Counted from the stretch's first letter, positions 52,174-62,140 are shown. The stretch is DNA of 64,000 nt from Chitinophagaceae bacterium (GCA_947488765.1 CANLAE010000002.1:140957-204956); one strand, 5' to 3'. Numbers and translations: made by a program. The notes: generated by a model not told the origin, from the sequence alone.

Positions 52174-53166
52174 TTAACGCCATTTAGCCATTGTGCGGGC
52201 ATATTGCAGCAACTTAAATTTATTGCTCCAGAAAGCCATATCGGTAACGAGTTCTTTACGCAAAGGCAAGTCCCAGTTCATAGGAATACCGTATTTATTT
52301 TCTGTTTGTTGCAAATGTTCTAGGCTTACCAAACCAAATGCATGAATACAAGCCATTCGCCTGATCGTCTTTATTTGCAATGGTTTCGGAGCATTTGTCT
52401 GCATAATCAATTGATGTAATTTGGTACATTCTTTTTGAAAAATTACAGCAGCTTTCTGAACAGTATCAGCTTTTCTTACAATTGTATAAACGCCGTCTGT
52501 TCTGTCTTTAAACACATCAAATAAATCATTTACAATTTGACCAACAAAGCCCGATTGATAAATAAATTGTTCTTCTTCTTTTGTCCAACTTTCATCTAAA
52601 ACAGCAGCCCATAACAAAGAACTATAGCCACATTTTTTTTCGGAAATGTGTAAAATTTCATCTAATGAAATATCAGGCTGCAATTGTTTGGTTGAAATTA
52701 CCTGCCATTCAATGGCCGTTTTTAGTGCGTTGTTGTAGTTGGTTGTTGGCTGCCAAATAGCTTTCAATTCATCATCTAAAGCAAAAATGAGTTGCACTTT
52801 TGGTGTGGCTTGTTCAAGAGGTAATGTTCTATCAACTATTTGAAAATACTGTGTTGTTTCCCAGGATTCTTCATCAATTAAATCATCGTATAAAGTTGCC
52901 ATTGCCGATAAAATTGCGAGGCGTTTGGATTCTACCAACGACAGTTTTCTGCCTTTTAAACACAAATAATTTTCGCAGTTGACAATGTGATTGAATAATG
53001 GATAATAAAAATCAACTTTCTTTTTTTCTTTTGGTGATAATGGATATTGAAGTGTAGAACATTGCTTGTCTACTATTGGTTTTAGGAAATAACGAATGAA
53101 ACGAAGTTGCTGAAAAGCACTCCGGACATAGTCTGCAGCATAATACAATAATTGAAAATAATTCAC
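52174..53166 (-). CDS. Class 1 isoprenoid biosynthesis enzyme-like protein
   Basis: 330 residues, mostly helical. An Asp-rich motif LYDDLIDEESW (~92-102) and a second metal-type motif VNDLFDVFKDRTDG (~232-245) match the two magnesium-binding sites of trans-isoprenyl/terpene-synthase folds, although the overall sequence is far from known prenyltransferases. The product is unknown; it might act on prenyl diphosphates in an unassigned pathway. A true polyprenyl synthetase lies about 5 kb away. It is co-directional with the GlmU-like gene, 36 bp upstream of it. Confidence 0.65.
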   Translation of the reverse strand: MNYFQLLYYAADYVRSAFQQLRFIRYFLKPIVDKQCSTLQYPLSPKEKKKVDFYYPLFNHIVNCENYLCLKGRKLSLVESKRLAILSAMATLYDDLIDEESWETTQYFQIVDRTLPLEQATPKVQLIFALDDELKAIWQPTTNYNNALKTAIEWQVISTKQLQPDISLDEILHISEKKCGYSSLLWAAVLDESWTKEEEQFIYQSGFVGQIVNDLFDVFKDRTDGVYTIVRKADTVQKAAVIFQKECTKLHQLIMQTNAPKPLQIKTIRRMACIHAFGLVSLEHLQQTENKYGIPMNWDLPLRKELVTDMAFWSNKFKLLQYARTMAKWR

Positions 53167-53249
53167 GGCTGAAAGATACTGATTGCTTACAAAATAATTG
53201 AATTCAAATAGTAAAATGGTGTACTTACCAAATAATATACAGAACGTAC

Positions 53250-53262
53250 AAGTGTGCGACGC
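53250..53262 (+). repeat. Dispersed intergenic motif, copy C (partial)
   Basis: AAGTGTGCGACGC, the 13-bp core of copies A and B, in the 219-bp gap between the isoprenoid-like gene and pruA. The flanks differ (GCCGAGAAAGCCGGGTTG follows). Apart from this and the promoter, the gap holds nothing recognisable. Confidence 0.5.
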
Positions 53263-53354
53263 CGAGAAAGCCGGGTTGTATTCTGTTGCCCAGACAATAA
53301 CATTTTGCTGATAATTTAAACTGCTTTAAAGTTTTCAGCTACATGCTTAATTAG

Positions 53355-53362
53355 TATCTTGC
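53355..53362 (+). promoter_or_regulatory. Candidate -7 element for pruA
   Basis: TATCTTGC is a weak match to TAnnTTTG, 23 bp before ATG 53386. It overlaps the TTG at 53359, so that upstream codon is unlikely to be the start. Confidence 0.4.
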
Positions 53363-53385
53363 ACGTTCAAATAAAAACCAACATC

Positions 53386-55017
53386 ATGCGAATAGGAAGT
53401 TTTTCTTACCCATTACCTGCCAACGAGCCTGTATTGGGTTATGCATCTATGAGTGCTGAAAAAATTGCACTTAAAAAAACGATTGCCGAATTAAAATCTG
53501 TTGAAATTGATGTGCCAATGTATATTGGTAACAAAGAAGTTCGTACCAATAAAAAAATGGTGATGCACCCGCCACATGAAATAAAACATACGCTTGGATA
53601 TTTCCATGCAGGTAATGATAAGCATGTGCAGCAAGCGATTGAAGCTGCTTTGACTGCTAAAGAAAGCTGGAGTAATATGAGTTGGGAAAACAGAGCTGGT
53701 ATATTTTTAAAAACTGCCGATTTACTGGCAACAAAATATCGCACGTATATTAATGGTGCAACAATGTTGGGACAAAGTAAAAACGTAATGCAAGCTGAGC
53801 TTGATTCTGCTTGTGAACTGATTGATTTTTTACGTTTCAATGTGCATTATTTAAGTGAAATTTATAAGCAACAACCAATCAGCGGTGCGGGTATGCACAA
53901 CCGATTGGAGTGGCGACCTTTGGAAGGATTTGTGTTGGCTGTAACGCCTTTCAACTTTACCGCGATTGGTGGCAATTTACCTACGAGTGCTGCAATGTGT
54001 GGCAATGTGGTGGTATGGAAACCTGCTAATACGCAAGTATATTCTGCACAAATGTTTATGCGTATTTTAAAAGAAGCAGGATTACCTGATGGTGTAATTA
54101 ATTTAATTTATGTTGATGGGCCAACGATTGGCAAAGTTTGTTTTAGCCACAAAGACTTTGCCGGCGTGCATTTCACGGGAAGCACGGGTGTTTTTAACTC
54201 GATGTGGGAAACGATTGGCAAGAATATGCATTTATATAAAAGCTACCCAAGAATTGTGGGCGAAACGGGAGGAAAAGATTTTGTGATTGCACACAAATCG
54301 GCCGATGCAGATGTTGTTGCAACTGCTTTGTTGCGTGGTGCATTTGAATTTCAGGGACAAAAATGCAGTGCTGCTTCAAGGGCTTATATACCAAGTAACA
54401 TTGCCAATCAGGTAAAGAAAAAATTAATTGCCGGAGTGAACAGCATGAAGATGGGTTCTACGGAAGATTTCAGCAATTTTATCAATGCAGTAATTGATGA
54501 AAAAAGTTTTGATAAAATAAAGTCTTATATTGAAAAAGCCAAACGCAGCAAGAATGCATCAATACTAGTTGGTGGCGAATGCAGTAAAAAAGAAGGTTAC
54601 TTTATTCAACCAACAATTATAGAAACAACAGATCCAAAATACACGACGATGTGTGAAGAAATTTTTGGACCAGTGCTGACGATTTATGTTTATCCTGCGA
54701 ATGATTTTGAAGCAACATTAGCATTGGTTGACAGTACATCGGCTTATGCATTAACAGGTGCTGTAATTTCTACCGACAGATATGCTGTAGAGTTAGCAAC
54801 CAATAAATTAAGAAATGCTGCAGGTAATTTTTATATCAATGATAAACCAACGGGTGCAGTTGTTGGTCAGCAGCCTTTTGGTGGTGCAAGAGCAAGTGGC
54901 ACTAATGATAAAGCTGGAAGTGCATTAAACTTGTACAGATGGTTAAGTGCAAGAACAATTAAAGAAACATTTAATCCACCTACAGATTATAGATATGCAT
55001 TTTTAGGTGAAGCATAA
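53386..55017 (+). CDS. pruA: L-glutamate gamma-semialdehyde dehydrogenase
   Basis: 543 residues from ATG 53386. It oxidises glutamate-5-semialdehyde (from 1-pyrroline-5-carboxylate) to glutamate with NAD, the second step of proline catabolism. Aldehyde dehydrogenase motifs: AVTPFNFTAIGGNLPTSAA, FTGSTGVFNSMW, the catalytic Glu in IVGETGGKDFV and the nucleophile Cys in FQGQKCSAASRAYIP. The length matches the single-domain P5C dehydrogenase of Bacteroidota, separate from proline dehydrogenase, which is not in this window. Confidence 0.95.
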   Translation: MRIGSFSYPLPANEPVLGYASMSAEKIALKKTIAELKSVEIDVPMYIGNKEVRTNKKMVMHPPHEIKHTLGYFHAGNDKHVQQAIEAALTAKESWSNMSWENRAGIFLKTADLLATKYRTYINGATMLGQSKNVMQAELDSACELIDFLRFNVHYLSEIYKQQPISGAGMHNRLEWRPLEGFVLAVTPFNFTAIGGNLPTSAAMCGNVVVWKPANTQVYSAQMFMRILKEAGLPDGVINLIYVDGPTIGKVCFSHKDFAGVHFTGSTGVFNSMWETIGKNMHLYKSYPRIVGETGGKDFVIAHKSADADVVATALLRGAFEFQGQKCSAASRAYIPSNIANQVKKKLIAGVNSMKMGSTEDFSNFINAVIDEKSFDKIKSYIEKAKRSKNASILVGGECSKKEGYFIQPTIIETTDPKYTTMCEEIFGPVLTIYVYPANDFEATLALVDSTSAYALTGAVISTDRYAVELATNKLRNAAGNFYINDKPTGAVVGQQPFGGARASGTNDKAGSALNLYRWLSARTIKETFNPPTDYRYAFLGEA

Positions 55018-55035
55018 TTGAAATGAAAATGAAAT

Positions 55036-55071
55036 AAAAAACCTCATAACAATATTTAGTATGAGGTTTTT
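55036..55071. terminator. Bidirectional terminator between pruA and the APC permease gene
   Basis: AAAAACCTCATA (55036-55047) pairs with TATGAGGTTTTT (55060-55071). T or A runs flank both sides, and it serves two converging genes. Confidence 0.9.
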
Positions 55072-55086
55072 TTGTATGTATTATTT

Positions 55087-56877
55087 TTAATTATTTTCTA
55101 AAATCAACTTACTTTTTTTATAGCCATACATAAAATAAATAACAAGCCCTATTGCAAGCCAGCCAATAAACCAAAGCCAGTTGCTTGTTGTCATCCCTGT
55201 AAGTAAATAAAAACAAGTGATTAAGCCCATTAATGGTATTAAAGAATATTTTTTTACAAATGCTGCAACGCTTAATAACAAAGCACTTATCCAGAAAATG
55301 ATGGTAGATAATTTTGCAATGTCTGTTGTGAAAAATAATTTATCCTTCATGATTGCATCATCGCTATAATTTTTAAAATCACCATTTAATAATTCGGCAA
55401 CATAACTATACCCCATTTTATTTTTTATGGTAAATGTGAGCAATGCCAGAGTACCTAATATCAATACAGGAAAAATAAATTGCCCATTGATAAACGGAAT
55501 ATGAAATTTTCCTGCTTCTTTAGCCCTTCGTGGAATGAGCAATACACCACCACAAACTAATACAAATGCAAACAAAGTTGCGATGCTAGTGAAGTCTAAC
55601 ACAAAAGTTTTATCGGTAAATAAAATAGGAACACCTACTACAAAACCGGTAACAATGGTAGAGAAAGAAGGTGTGTTGTACTTAGGATGAATCTTCTGAA
55701 ACACTGATGGCAGTAGTCCGTCACGGCTCATGCTCATCCAGATACGAGGTTGTCCCATTTGAAAAACAAGCAAAACACTAGTCATTGCAACCACTGCACA
55801 AACGGCTACTAAAAACTGCATCCAACCAATATTTAAATTTTGTGGTTCAAAGATAAAAGCCAATGGATCGCCAACGCCATCAAAATGTCTGTAGTTGACT
55901 GCGCCTGTTAAAACAAGTGTAAGTAAAATATAAATAACCGTACAAATAACGAGCGATAATATCATTCCTTTTGGTAAATCTTTTTGCGGATTTTTACTTT
56001 CTTCAGCAAGTACACTAACGGCATCAAAACCAATGTAGGCAAAGAACACACCACTTACGGCTGCCATTACACCACTAAACCCGTTAGGTAAAAAAGTACG
56101 TAACCCCGCATCATTTGCAGGAAGCCAGTTTGCAGTAAGTCTGTTATTAAAAATGAGGTAACCACCCACAAGTATTACAAGAAATACAACTGCTAATTTT
56201 AAAATCACCATTATATTACTAAAGTTTCTGCTTTCTTTTATTCCACGAAAAACCAAATAGGTTATGAGAAAATTAATAATTAATGCTGGCAAATCTAGAA
56301 TGATTTTCAAGCCGCCAATTGTTGGGGCATTGTTCCATGCAATGATTAAAGATTTGTTGAGACTTCCTTCTGCAACTGCATGTTTTGCTTCCATGTAACT
56401 TGTACTCAGATATTCAGGCAGATGAAGATTGATATGAATCATTTGTCCAAAGCGGTCAAGGAAAGAAGTAAAATAATCGCTCCAACTGTAAGACACATAA
56501 ATATTGCCAATAGAATATTCCATGATTAAAGCCCATCCAATAATCCAGGCAAATAATTCACCAAAGCTTGCATAGGCATACGTGTAAGCACTACCTGCAA
56601 CGGGTATGCGACTTGCAAATTCACTGTAACAAAATGCTGTAAATGCACAGGCAATTGCAGTGATGATAAACAGAATTACTACACCCGGTCCACCACTAAA
56701 TACAGCACCGCCTAAGCTGCTGAAACTTCCTGCGCCAAGTATAGCTGCAATACCAAAAAAAGTAAGGTCTTTTAAAGTGAGTACCCGTTTCAAGCCTGTG
56801 GAATGTCCTTCTTCATGGGCAGCAGCATCAGCTAAAATTTTCTCAATTTTTTTGGTACGAAAAATAGAATTAAACAT
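55087..56877 (-). CDS. APC family amino acid permease
   Basis: 596 residues with about 13-14 membrane helices. The family entry is LTLKDLTFFGIAAILGAGSF with the Gly-rich helix 1, and helix 6 carries FFAYIGFDAVSVLAEESKNP, both typical of cationic-amino-acid-type APC carriers. An N-terminal cytoplasmic tail and a long loop at ~485-505 are seen. It imports an amino acid, identity unknown. It converges with pruA, a neighbour that may be chance. Confidence 0.9.
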   Translation of the reverse strand: MFNSIFRTKKIEKILADAAAHEEGHSTGLKRVLTLKDLTFFGIAAILGAGSFSSLGGAVFSGGPGVVILFIITAIACAFTAFCYSEFASRIPVAGSAYTYAYASFGELFAWIIGWALIMEYSIGNIYVSYSWSDYFTSFLDRFGQMIHINLHLPEYLSTSYMEAKHAVAEGSLNKSLIIAWNNAPTIGGLKIILDLPALIINFLITYLVFRGIKESRNFSNIMVILKLAVVFLVILVGGYLIFNNRLTANWLPANDAGLRTFLPNGFSGVMAAVSGVFFAYIGFDAVSVLAEESKNPQKDLPKGMILSLVICTVIYILLTLVLTGAVNYRHFDGVGDPLAFIFEPQNLNIGWMQFLVAVCAVVAMTSVLLVFQMGQPRIWMSMSRDGLLPSVFQKIHPKYNTPSFSTIVTGFVVGVPILFTDKTFVLDFTSIATLFAFVLVCGGVLLIPRRAKEAGKFHIPFINGQFIFPVLILGTLALLTFTIKNKMGYSYVAELLNGDFKNYSDDAIMKDKLFFTTDIAKLSTIIFWISALLLSVAAFVKKYSLIPLMGLITCFYLLTGMTTSNWLWFIGWLAIGLVIYFMYGYKKSKLILENN

Positions 56878-56995
56878 GCAATTGTATTTTAGATTCGAAT
56901 TGTATTACTAAGCAATTTATTGATTGCTAATATAAGTACTATCAACCTATATTTCACAAGTTTTAGAATAGACAAAAAATTAAGATAGTAATATT

Positions 56996-57961
56996 TTAAT
57001 GTTCTCTTTCTATTAAAAATTCAGCCAACTCCATCAAAGGTTTTTTGCGGGTAGCAGTTACAGCAATTTCCTGTAAATGTTTGTAGGCAGTTTGCAGGTA
57101 TTTTTCTTTCAAATCATTTGCCCAAGCAGCCACATTACAATCTTTAAAAATTGTAAGCATTTGCTGCACTTTATCGGCAGGGTTTTCTTTAATCAGCGAA
57201 GCAATTTTTTCTTGTTGTGCCGAAGTTGCAACTTCCAAAGCATGCAACATTAAAAACGTTTTTTTATTTTGTCTGATATCTCCGCCCACTTCTTTACCAA
57301 ATTTTTCAGGATCACCAAAAGCATCTAAATAATCATCCTGAATTTGAAAAGCAATTCCTAAGTTTTTACCAAACTCATAGATATGCTTACAATTACGCTC
57401 ACTTGCGCCGCCCAACACTGCACCAATTTCTAAACTTGCTGCAATCAGCACAGAAGTTTTTAATGCAATCATGTGTATATAATCTGCCAACACCACTTTG
57501 TCCTGTGTTTCAAAATCCATGTCTAATTGTTGCCCTTCACATACTTCTCTTGCGGTTCTGTTAAACAAATACAACACCTGATGTAAGTATTGCTGATTAA
57601 TTTTATTCAGGTAATCATAAGATCTGATAAGCATTACATCTCCACTAAGGATGGCTGTGTTTTCACCAAATTTTTTATGCACAGTTTCCATTCCTCTTCT
57701 CAGAGAAGCAGCATCCATGATGTCATCATGAATTAAAGTAAAATTGTGAAACAGTTCAATGGCAGTTGCTGCATGGTATGCATCGGGAGAGATAGTATCA
57801 AACAATTCATTGCCCATAAGACACATTACGGGTCTTATTCTTTTTCCGCCAAGCGTTAAAAAATAATTTCCCGGCTCATATAATGTTGATGGACTATCCG
57901 GAAAATGTTGCATATTAAACTTATTTGCAAAATCTTTTACTAACTCTTGAAACGAATGCAT
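56996..57961 (-). CDS. Polyprenyl diphosphate synthase (trans type)
   Basis: 321 residues. The two Asp-rich motifs of trans-isoprenyl diphosphate synthases are intact: LIHDDIMDAASLRRG (~80-94) and FQIQDDYLDAFGD (~209-221), with the basic substrate motif GGKRIRPVMCLM near residue 40. It adds isopentenyl diphosphate to allylic diphosphates. Product length (farnesyl, geranylgeranyl or octaprenyl) cannot be fixed by eye. It is divergent from the GT39 gene. Confidence 0.93.
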   Translation of the reverse strand: MHSFQELVKDFANKFNMQHFPDSPSTLYEPGNYFLTLGGKRIRPVMCLMGNELFDTISPDAYHAATAIELFHNFTLIHDDIMDAASLRRGMETVHKKFGENTAILSGDVMLIRSYDYLNKINQQYLHQVLYLFNRTAREVCEGQQLDMDFETQDKVVLADYIHMIALKTSVLIAASLEIGAVLGGASERNCKHIYEFGKNLGIAFQIQDDYLDAFGDPEKFGKEVGGDIRQNKKTFLMLHALEVATSAQQEKIASLIKENPADKVQQMLTIFKDCNVAAWANDLKEKYLQTAYKHLQEIAVTATRKKPLMELAEFLIEREH

Positions 57962-58087
57962 ACGAAAATTATTTAAACAAAAATAAGGAACTACTTACGT
58001 AATCAATAAGATGCTTTACTTTGATGATAAATATTTTGCGGCTGTAATTTATTCTTTATCTTTCTTTATCAATTATATTCACACTAT

Positions 58088-59782
58088 ATGATGAAATTAA
58101 TTTTAAAAAATGAATTGACAATAGCATTACTTGGTTCACTATTGTTCATTCCATTTTTAGGGCATGTTCATTTGTTTGATTGGGATGAAATTAACTTTGC
58201 AGAAAGTGCAAGAGAAATGATTGCAACCGGGAATTACTTCTCTGTTCAAATTAATTATGACCGGTTTACAGAAAAGCCTCCTTTATTTTTTTGGTTGCAA
58301 GTGTTGAGCATGAAAGCCTTTGGCATCAATGATTTTGCGGCAAGGTTTCCCAATGCTGTTTGTGGAATTGTAACACTGATCATGTTGTTTAGAATTGGCA
58401 AAAGAATTTTCAATGAAACATTTGCCAGAATTTGGGTAATGATTTACTTAGGGACTCTGGTTACATTTTTATATTTCAAAAGTGGCATCATAGACCCATG
58501 GTTTAACTTATTTATATTTTTAGGGATTTATTATTTTCATTTTTTAACTACCAAAGAAAATATTCCCCGAATAAAATATGCTTGTTATGCCGGTATTTTT
58601 TTAGGGTTGGCTGTGTTAACAAAAGGACCAGTGGCAATTATCATTTCATTGCTTTCTTATCTTGTTTTTGTAATACTTAATCAGTTTAGATTTTATATAA
58701 AACTGAAAGAATTTTTCGCAGTTTTGCTTTGTTCTCTCATTGTTTGTTTTGCATGGTTTGGCTTAGATCTTATACAACATGGGACAGGATTTATTACTGA
58801 ATTTATACAAAGACAAATAGCCATTTTTAGTACAAGTGATGCCGACCACGGAGAACCATTTTTTTACCATTGGTGGGTGTTATTATTGGGATGTTTTCCA
58901 GCATCTATCTTTTTTATGAAAGGGATGTTTATCAAAACTGCACACCCATTACAAAGAGTATTTAAGCAATGGATGGTTATTTTATTTTGGATAACATTGC
59001 TTTTATTCTCTATTGTGAAAACAAAAATTGTTCACTATTCTTCGCTATGCTGGTTTCCTTTAACAGCAATCGCTGCATACTATGTATACAATACGTACAA
59101 AAAAAGTGATTTCAAACTGCATACTATTTTACAAATATTATTTGGCATTGTAGGAATTGCTTTAGGAATTGTTTTAACTGCAATTCCATTTGTTTTAATG
59201 AATAAAGACAAGTGGGTAAACAAAATTGATGATGTATTTGCAAGAGGCAATTTACAGGCAGACGTACATTGGTATTGGTGGGATGGAATAGGTGGTTTTA
59301 TTTTATTGATGGGCGTAATATATTACCTATTTGAAAAGAATGTAAAGTTGAAAACTTCTTTATTGTTTGCAAGCATTACTGTTTGTTGTTTGTTTTCATC
59401 TATAATACTTACATCGAAGATTGAAGCTATTTCGCAGCGTGCCAATATTGAATTTTTTGAAGCACGACAAAATGAAAATTGCTATGTAGAAACCTGGGGT
59501 TATAAAAGTTATGCGCAATATTACTACACTAAAAAAGCACCCTACGGAGCTGCAAAAAAACAATTGATTGACAGTATCATTTATGGAAATACGAACAGCC
59601 GAGATACTGTAACAAGCTTCATAAGAGAGATGCGATTCAAGGATTGGTTGTTGCATGGAAAAATTGACAACCCTGCGTATTTTTCTTTGAAAATACAAGA
59701 CAAACATGAGTTTGATGCAATGCCGCAAATGTCAAAACTATATGAAAAGAATGGTTTTGTATTTTACAAGCGAATGCCTTAA
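58088..59782 (+). CDS. GT39/ArnT-like membrane glycosyltransferase
   Basis: 564 residues with about a dozen membrane helices and a soluble C-terminal part. The first periplasmic loop carries FDWDEINFAESAREM with the catalytic Asp-Glu expected in GT-C enzymes such as ArnT, and YDRFTEKPPLFFWLQV matches their next conserved stretch. It transfers a sugar from a polyprenyl-phosphate carrier to lipid A, protein or a glycan; the target is unknown. It starts with two Met in a row (58088 or 58091) and converges with a GT2 gene that could make the polyprenyl-phosphate sugar donor. Confidence 0.9.
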   Translation: MMKLILKNELTIALLGSLLFIPFLGHVHLFDWDEINFAESAREMIATGNYFSVQINYDRFTEKPPLFFWLQVLSMKAFGINDFAARFPNAVCGIVTLIMLFRIGKRIFNETFARIWVMIYLGTLVTFLYFKSGIIDPWFNLFIFLGIYYFHFLTTKENIPRIKYACYAGIFLGLAVLTKGPVAIIISLLSYLVFVILNQFRFYIKLKEFFAVLLCSLIVCFAWFGLDLIQHGTGFITEFIQRQIAIFSTSDADHGEPFFYHWWVLLLGCFPASIFFMKGMFIKTAHPLQRVFKQWMVILFWITLLLFSIVKTKIVHYSSLCWFPLTAIAAYYVYNTYKKSDFKLHTILQILFGIVGIALGIVLTAIPFVLMNKDKWVNKIDDVFARGNLQADVHWYWWDGIGGFILLMGVIYYLFEKNVKLKTSLLFASITVCCLFSSIILTSKIEAISQRANIEFFEARQNENCYVETWGYKSYAQYYYTKKAPYGAAKKQLIDSIIYGNTNSRDTVTSFIREMRFKDWLLHGKIDNPAYFSLKIQDKHEFDAMPQMSKLYEKNGFVFYKRMP

Positions 59783-59816
59783 ATAGCAAGGGTTTCAGCG
59801 GAATTGATTTACTCCT

Positions 59817-60572
59817 TTACAGTTTGTGTTTGTATATAACTGAATTATAAAGACCTAATCTTTTAAAGAAATAACCCCAACTTACTTTTAGTACGCCAAG
59901 CCCATATTGAATGCTTCTTTTAAGGTTGATAGAAGAAGCTTCATCAAAATATTTGGTAGGACATGTTACTTCACCAATTTCAAAACCTGCATCAAAAATT
60001 TGTGCAATCATTTCATTGTCGAAAATAAAATCATCGCTGTTGGCTTCGTAGTTTACTTTTTCCAATACTTCTCTACTAAATGCACGATAGCCGGTATGGT
60101 ACTCACTCAGCTTTTGGTTTAATAAAATATTTTGGGAAAAGGTAAGTAATCGGTTGGCAATAAATTTATACATCGGCATTCCGCCTTTCAATGCTCCTTT
60201 GCCTAAAATTCTGCTGCCAAAAACAACAGGATAAACATCATTGGCAATGATACTGCACATAGGTAAAATCAATTTTGGCGTATATTGGTAATCAGGATGC
60301 ACCATTATTACAATATCTGCTCCGAGTTCCAAAGCTTTGTTGTAACAGCTTTTTTGATTGCCACCGTAACCTTTGTTTTGCGGATGCGTAATGATGTGTT
60401 TGATACCCAACCGTTCTGCTTCAGCAGCAGTATTATCGCGGCTTGCATCGTTTACCAATATAACATCATCAACAAATTCAAAAGGGATTTCCTGATACGT
60501 TTGTTCCAATGTTTTTTCAGCATTGTACGCTGGAAATACCACAATAATTTTTTTTCCGTTTAGCATATTCAA
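59817..60572 (-). CDS. Glycosyltransferase family 2 (polyprenyl-phosphate mannose synthase-like)
   Basis: 251 residues, no membrane helices. A GT-A fold: VVFPAYNAEKTLEQTYQEI, VNDASRDNTAAEAERLG, and an Asp-containing metal site in IVIMVHPDYQYTPKL, then FIFDNEMIAQIFDAGF and GEVTCPTKYFDEAS. The relation to dolichol/polyprenyl-phosphate sugar synthases suggests it loads a sugar on a lipid carrier, which would suit the GT39 enzyme encoded next to it. Start may be either Met1 or Met3. Confidence 0.88.
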   Translation of the reverse strand: MNMLNGKKIIVVFPAYNAEKTLEQTYQEIPFEFVDDVILVNDASRDNTAAEAERLGIKHIITHPQNKGYGGNQKSCYNKALELGADIVIMVHPDYQYTPKLILPMCSIIANDVYPVVFGSRILGKGALKGGMPMYKFIANRLLTFSQNILLNQKLSEYHTGYRAFSREVLEKVNYEANSDDFIFDNEMIAQIFDAGFEIGEVTCPTKYFDEASSINLKRSIQYGLGVLKVSWGYFFKRLGLYNSVIYKHKL

Positions 60573-60679
60573 AGGCGATTGATGTAAAAATAAAGGCTTA
60601 TTCCAAAATATTTTTTTTTAGACTATTAAAATTTGAAATCATGAAAAAAAAGAGTAAATTGTATTAAAACTAAACCAAT

Positions 60680-61159
60680 ATGAAAACAACAATTCTTACA
60701 AGCATTTTAATTGCAGGAATATTGCTTCAAGCAAATTCCCAAAGCCTTGGCACAAGTTATACAACTGCTATTGGCGTAAAAGTTTATCCAGCATCGCTTA
60801 GTGTAAAACACTTTGTTCAACAAAACAATGCAGTTCAAGGTTTATTAACATTTTGGGAGTCGGGCAATAGACTAACAGGGCTTTATGAAATTCATGGTGA
60901 TATTAACAATGCAGCAGGCTTAAAATGGTATATTGGACCTGGTGCTCATATCGGTTCGTGGAATGATACCTGGAAAAAGAACAATCCCACAAGAGAGAGT
61001 GGAATGGTAGTTGGCGTAGATGGTATTTTAGGGTTGGATTTTAAATTTAAAAATGTACCGCTTAATATGAGCATAGATTGGCAACCTTCTTTTAATCTAA
61101 TAGGTTACCAATATTTTGAAAGTGGCTGGGGCGGATTGGGAATCAGATATACTTTATAA
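60680..61159 (+). CDS. Small exported barrel-like protein
   Basis: 159 residues with a signal peptide (1-20, ending NSQ). Strand-like segments (VYPASLSVKHF, NRLTGLYEIHGD, GLKWYIGPGAHIGSWN, FNLIGYQYFESGWGGLGIRYTL) suggest a small eight-strand outer-membrane barrel. No name is certain. It converges with ftsY with 18 bp between. Confidence 0.65.
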   Translation: MKTTILTSILIAGILLQANSQSLGTSYTTAIGVKVYPASLSVKHFVQQNNAVQGLLTFWESGNRLTGLYEIHGDINNAAGLKWYIGPGAHIGSWNDTWKKNNPTRESGMVVGVDGILGLDFKFKNVPLNMSIDWQPSFNLIGYQYFESGWGGLGIRYTL

Positions 61160-61177
61160 AACTGCACCAAGCTTTGT

Positions 61178-62140
61178 TTATTGTTCTAAGCTGAACAAAC
61201 TATCTACAAATTCTTGTTTGTCAAAAATTAATAAGTCATCAATTTTTTCTCCAACACCAATAAACTTCACGGGTATTTTAAATTGGTGTGCAATAGCTAA
61301 TACAATTCCGCCTTTCGCTGTGCCATCTAATTTTGTGATAGCTAAAGATGTAACATCGGTAGCTGCAGTAAATTGTTTTGCCTGTTCCAAAGCATTCTGT
61401 CCGGTGCTTCCGTCCAATACAAGCATTACTTCATGTGGTGCTTCGGGCATTACTTTTTTGATGACACGTTTAATCTTTGTCAACTCCTCCATCAGGTATG
61501 CTTTGTTGTGTAATCTTCCAGCTGTATCAATAATTACAATATCACTACCTTTTGCAATAGCGCTTGTTACGGTATCAAAAGCAACAGCACTTGGGTCGCT
61601 GCCCATATTTTGTTTTACAATAGGCACACCTACCCTTTCGCTCCAAATAGTTAATTGATCTACAGCTGCTGCTCTGAATGTATCGGCAGCACCTAAAATT
61701 ACGTTGTAGCCTGCTTTTTTGTAGTTATGTGCAAGTTTGCCAATAGTGGTTGTTTTGCCTACACCATTAACGCCTACAACCAATATTACGTAAGGCATTT
61801 TGCCTTGGGGGATTTCAAAATTTTTATAAGAAGTATCATCTGCATCAATCAGCACATTTTTAATTTCTTCCTGCAAAATAGTATTGAGTTCGGCCTCAGT
61901 TACATACTTTTCATGCTTTACCCTTGCTTCAATTTTATTAATGATTTTTATGGTGGTATCCAAACCAACATCAGCCCCAATAAGTGCTTCTTCCAGGTTG
62001 TCTAATACTTCATCATCTACGGTATTTTTACCCGCAAATACTTTGGTAATTTTTGCAAAAAAACCATCTTTTGTTTTTTTTAATCCTTCGTCTAAACTCT
62101 GCTTTTCTTTTTGTCCGAAAAGCTTATCAAAAAAACCCAT
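61178..62140 (-). CDS. ftsY: Signal recognition particle receptor FtsY
   Basis: 320 residues from ATG 62140 (MGFFDKLFG); a start three codons earlier is possible. Receptor GTPase that docks SRP-ribosome complexes at the inner membrane. It has an N domain (~10-95), then the G domain with VVGVNGVGKTTTIGKLA, DTFRAAAVDQLTIW, IIDTAGRLHN, and TKLDGTAKGG. The acidic A domain is absent, as in many Bacteroidota. It follows the ribosomal-protein trio on the same strand after a terminator. Confidence 0.97.
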   Translation of the reverse strand: MGFFDKLFGQKEKQSLDEGLKKTKDGFFAKITKVFAGKNTVDDEVLDNLEEALIGADVGLDTTIKIINKIEARVKHEKYVTEAELNTILQEEIKNVLIDADDTSYKNFEIPQGKMPYVILVVGVNGVGKTTTIGKLAHNYKKAGYNVILGAADTFRAAAVDQLTIWSERVGVPIVKQNMGSDPSAVAFDTVTSAIAKGSDIVIIDTAGRLHNKAYLMEELTKIKRVIKKVMPEAPHEVMLVLDGSTGQNALEQAKQFTAATDVTSLAITKLDGTAKGGIVLAIAHQFKIPVKFIGVGEKIDDLLIFDKQEFVDSLFSLEQ

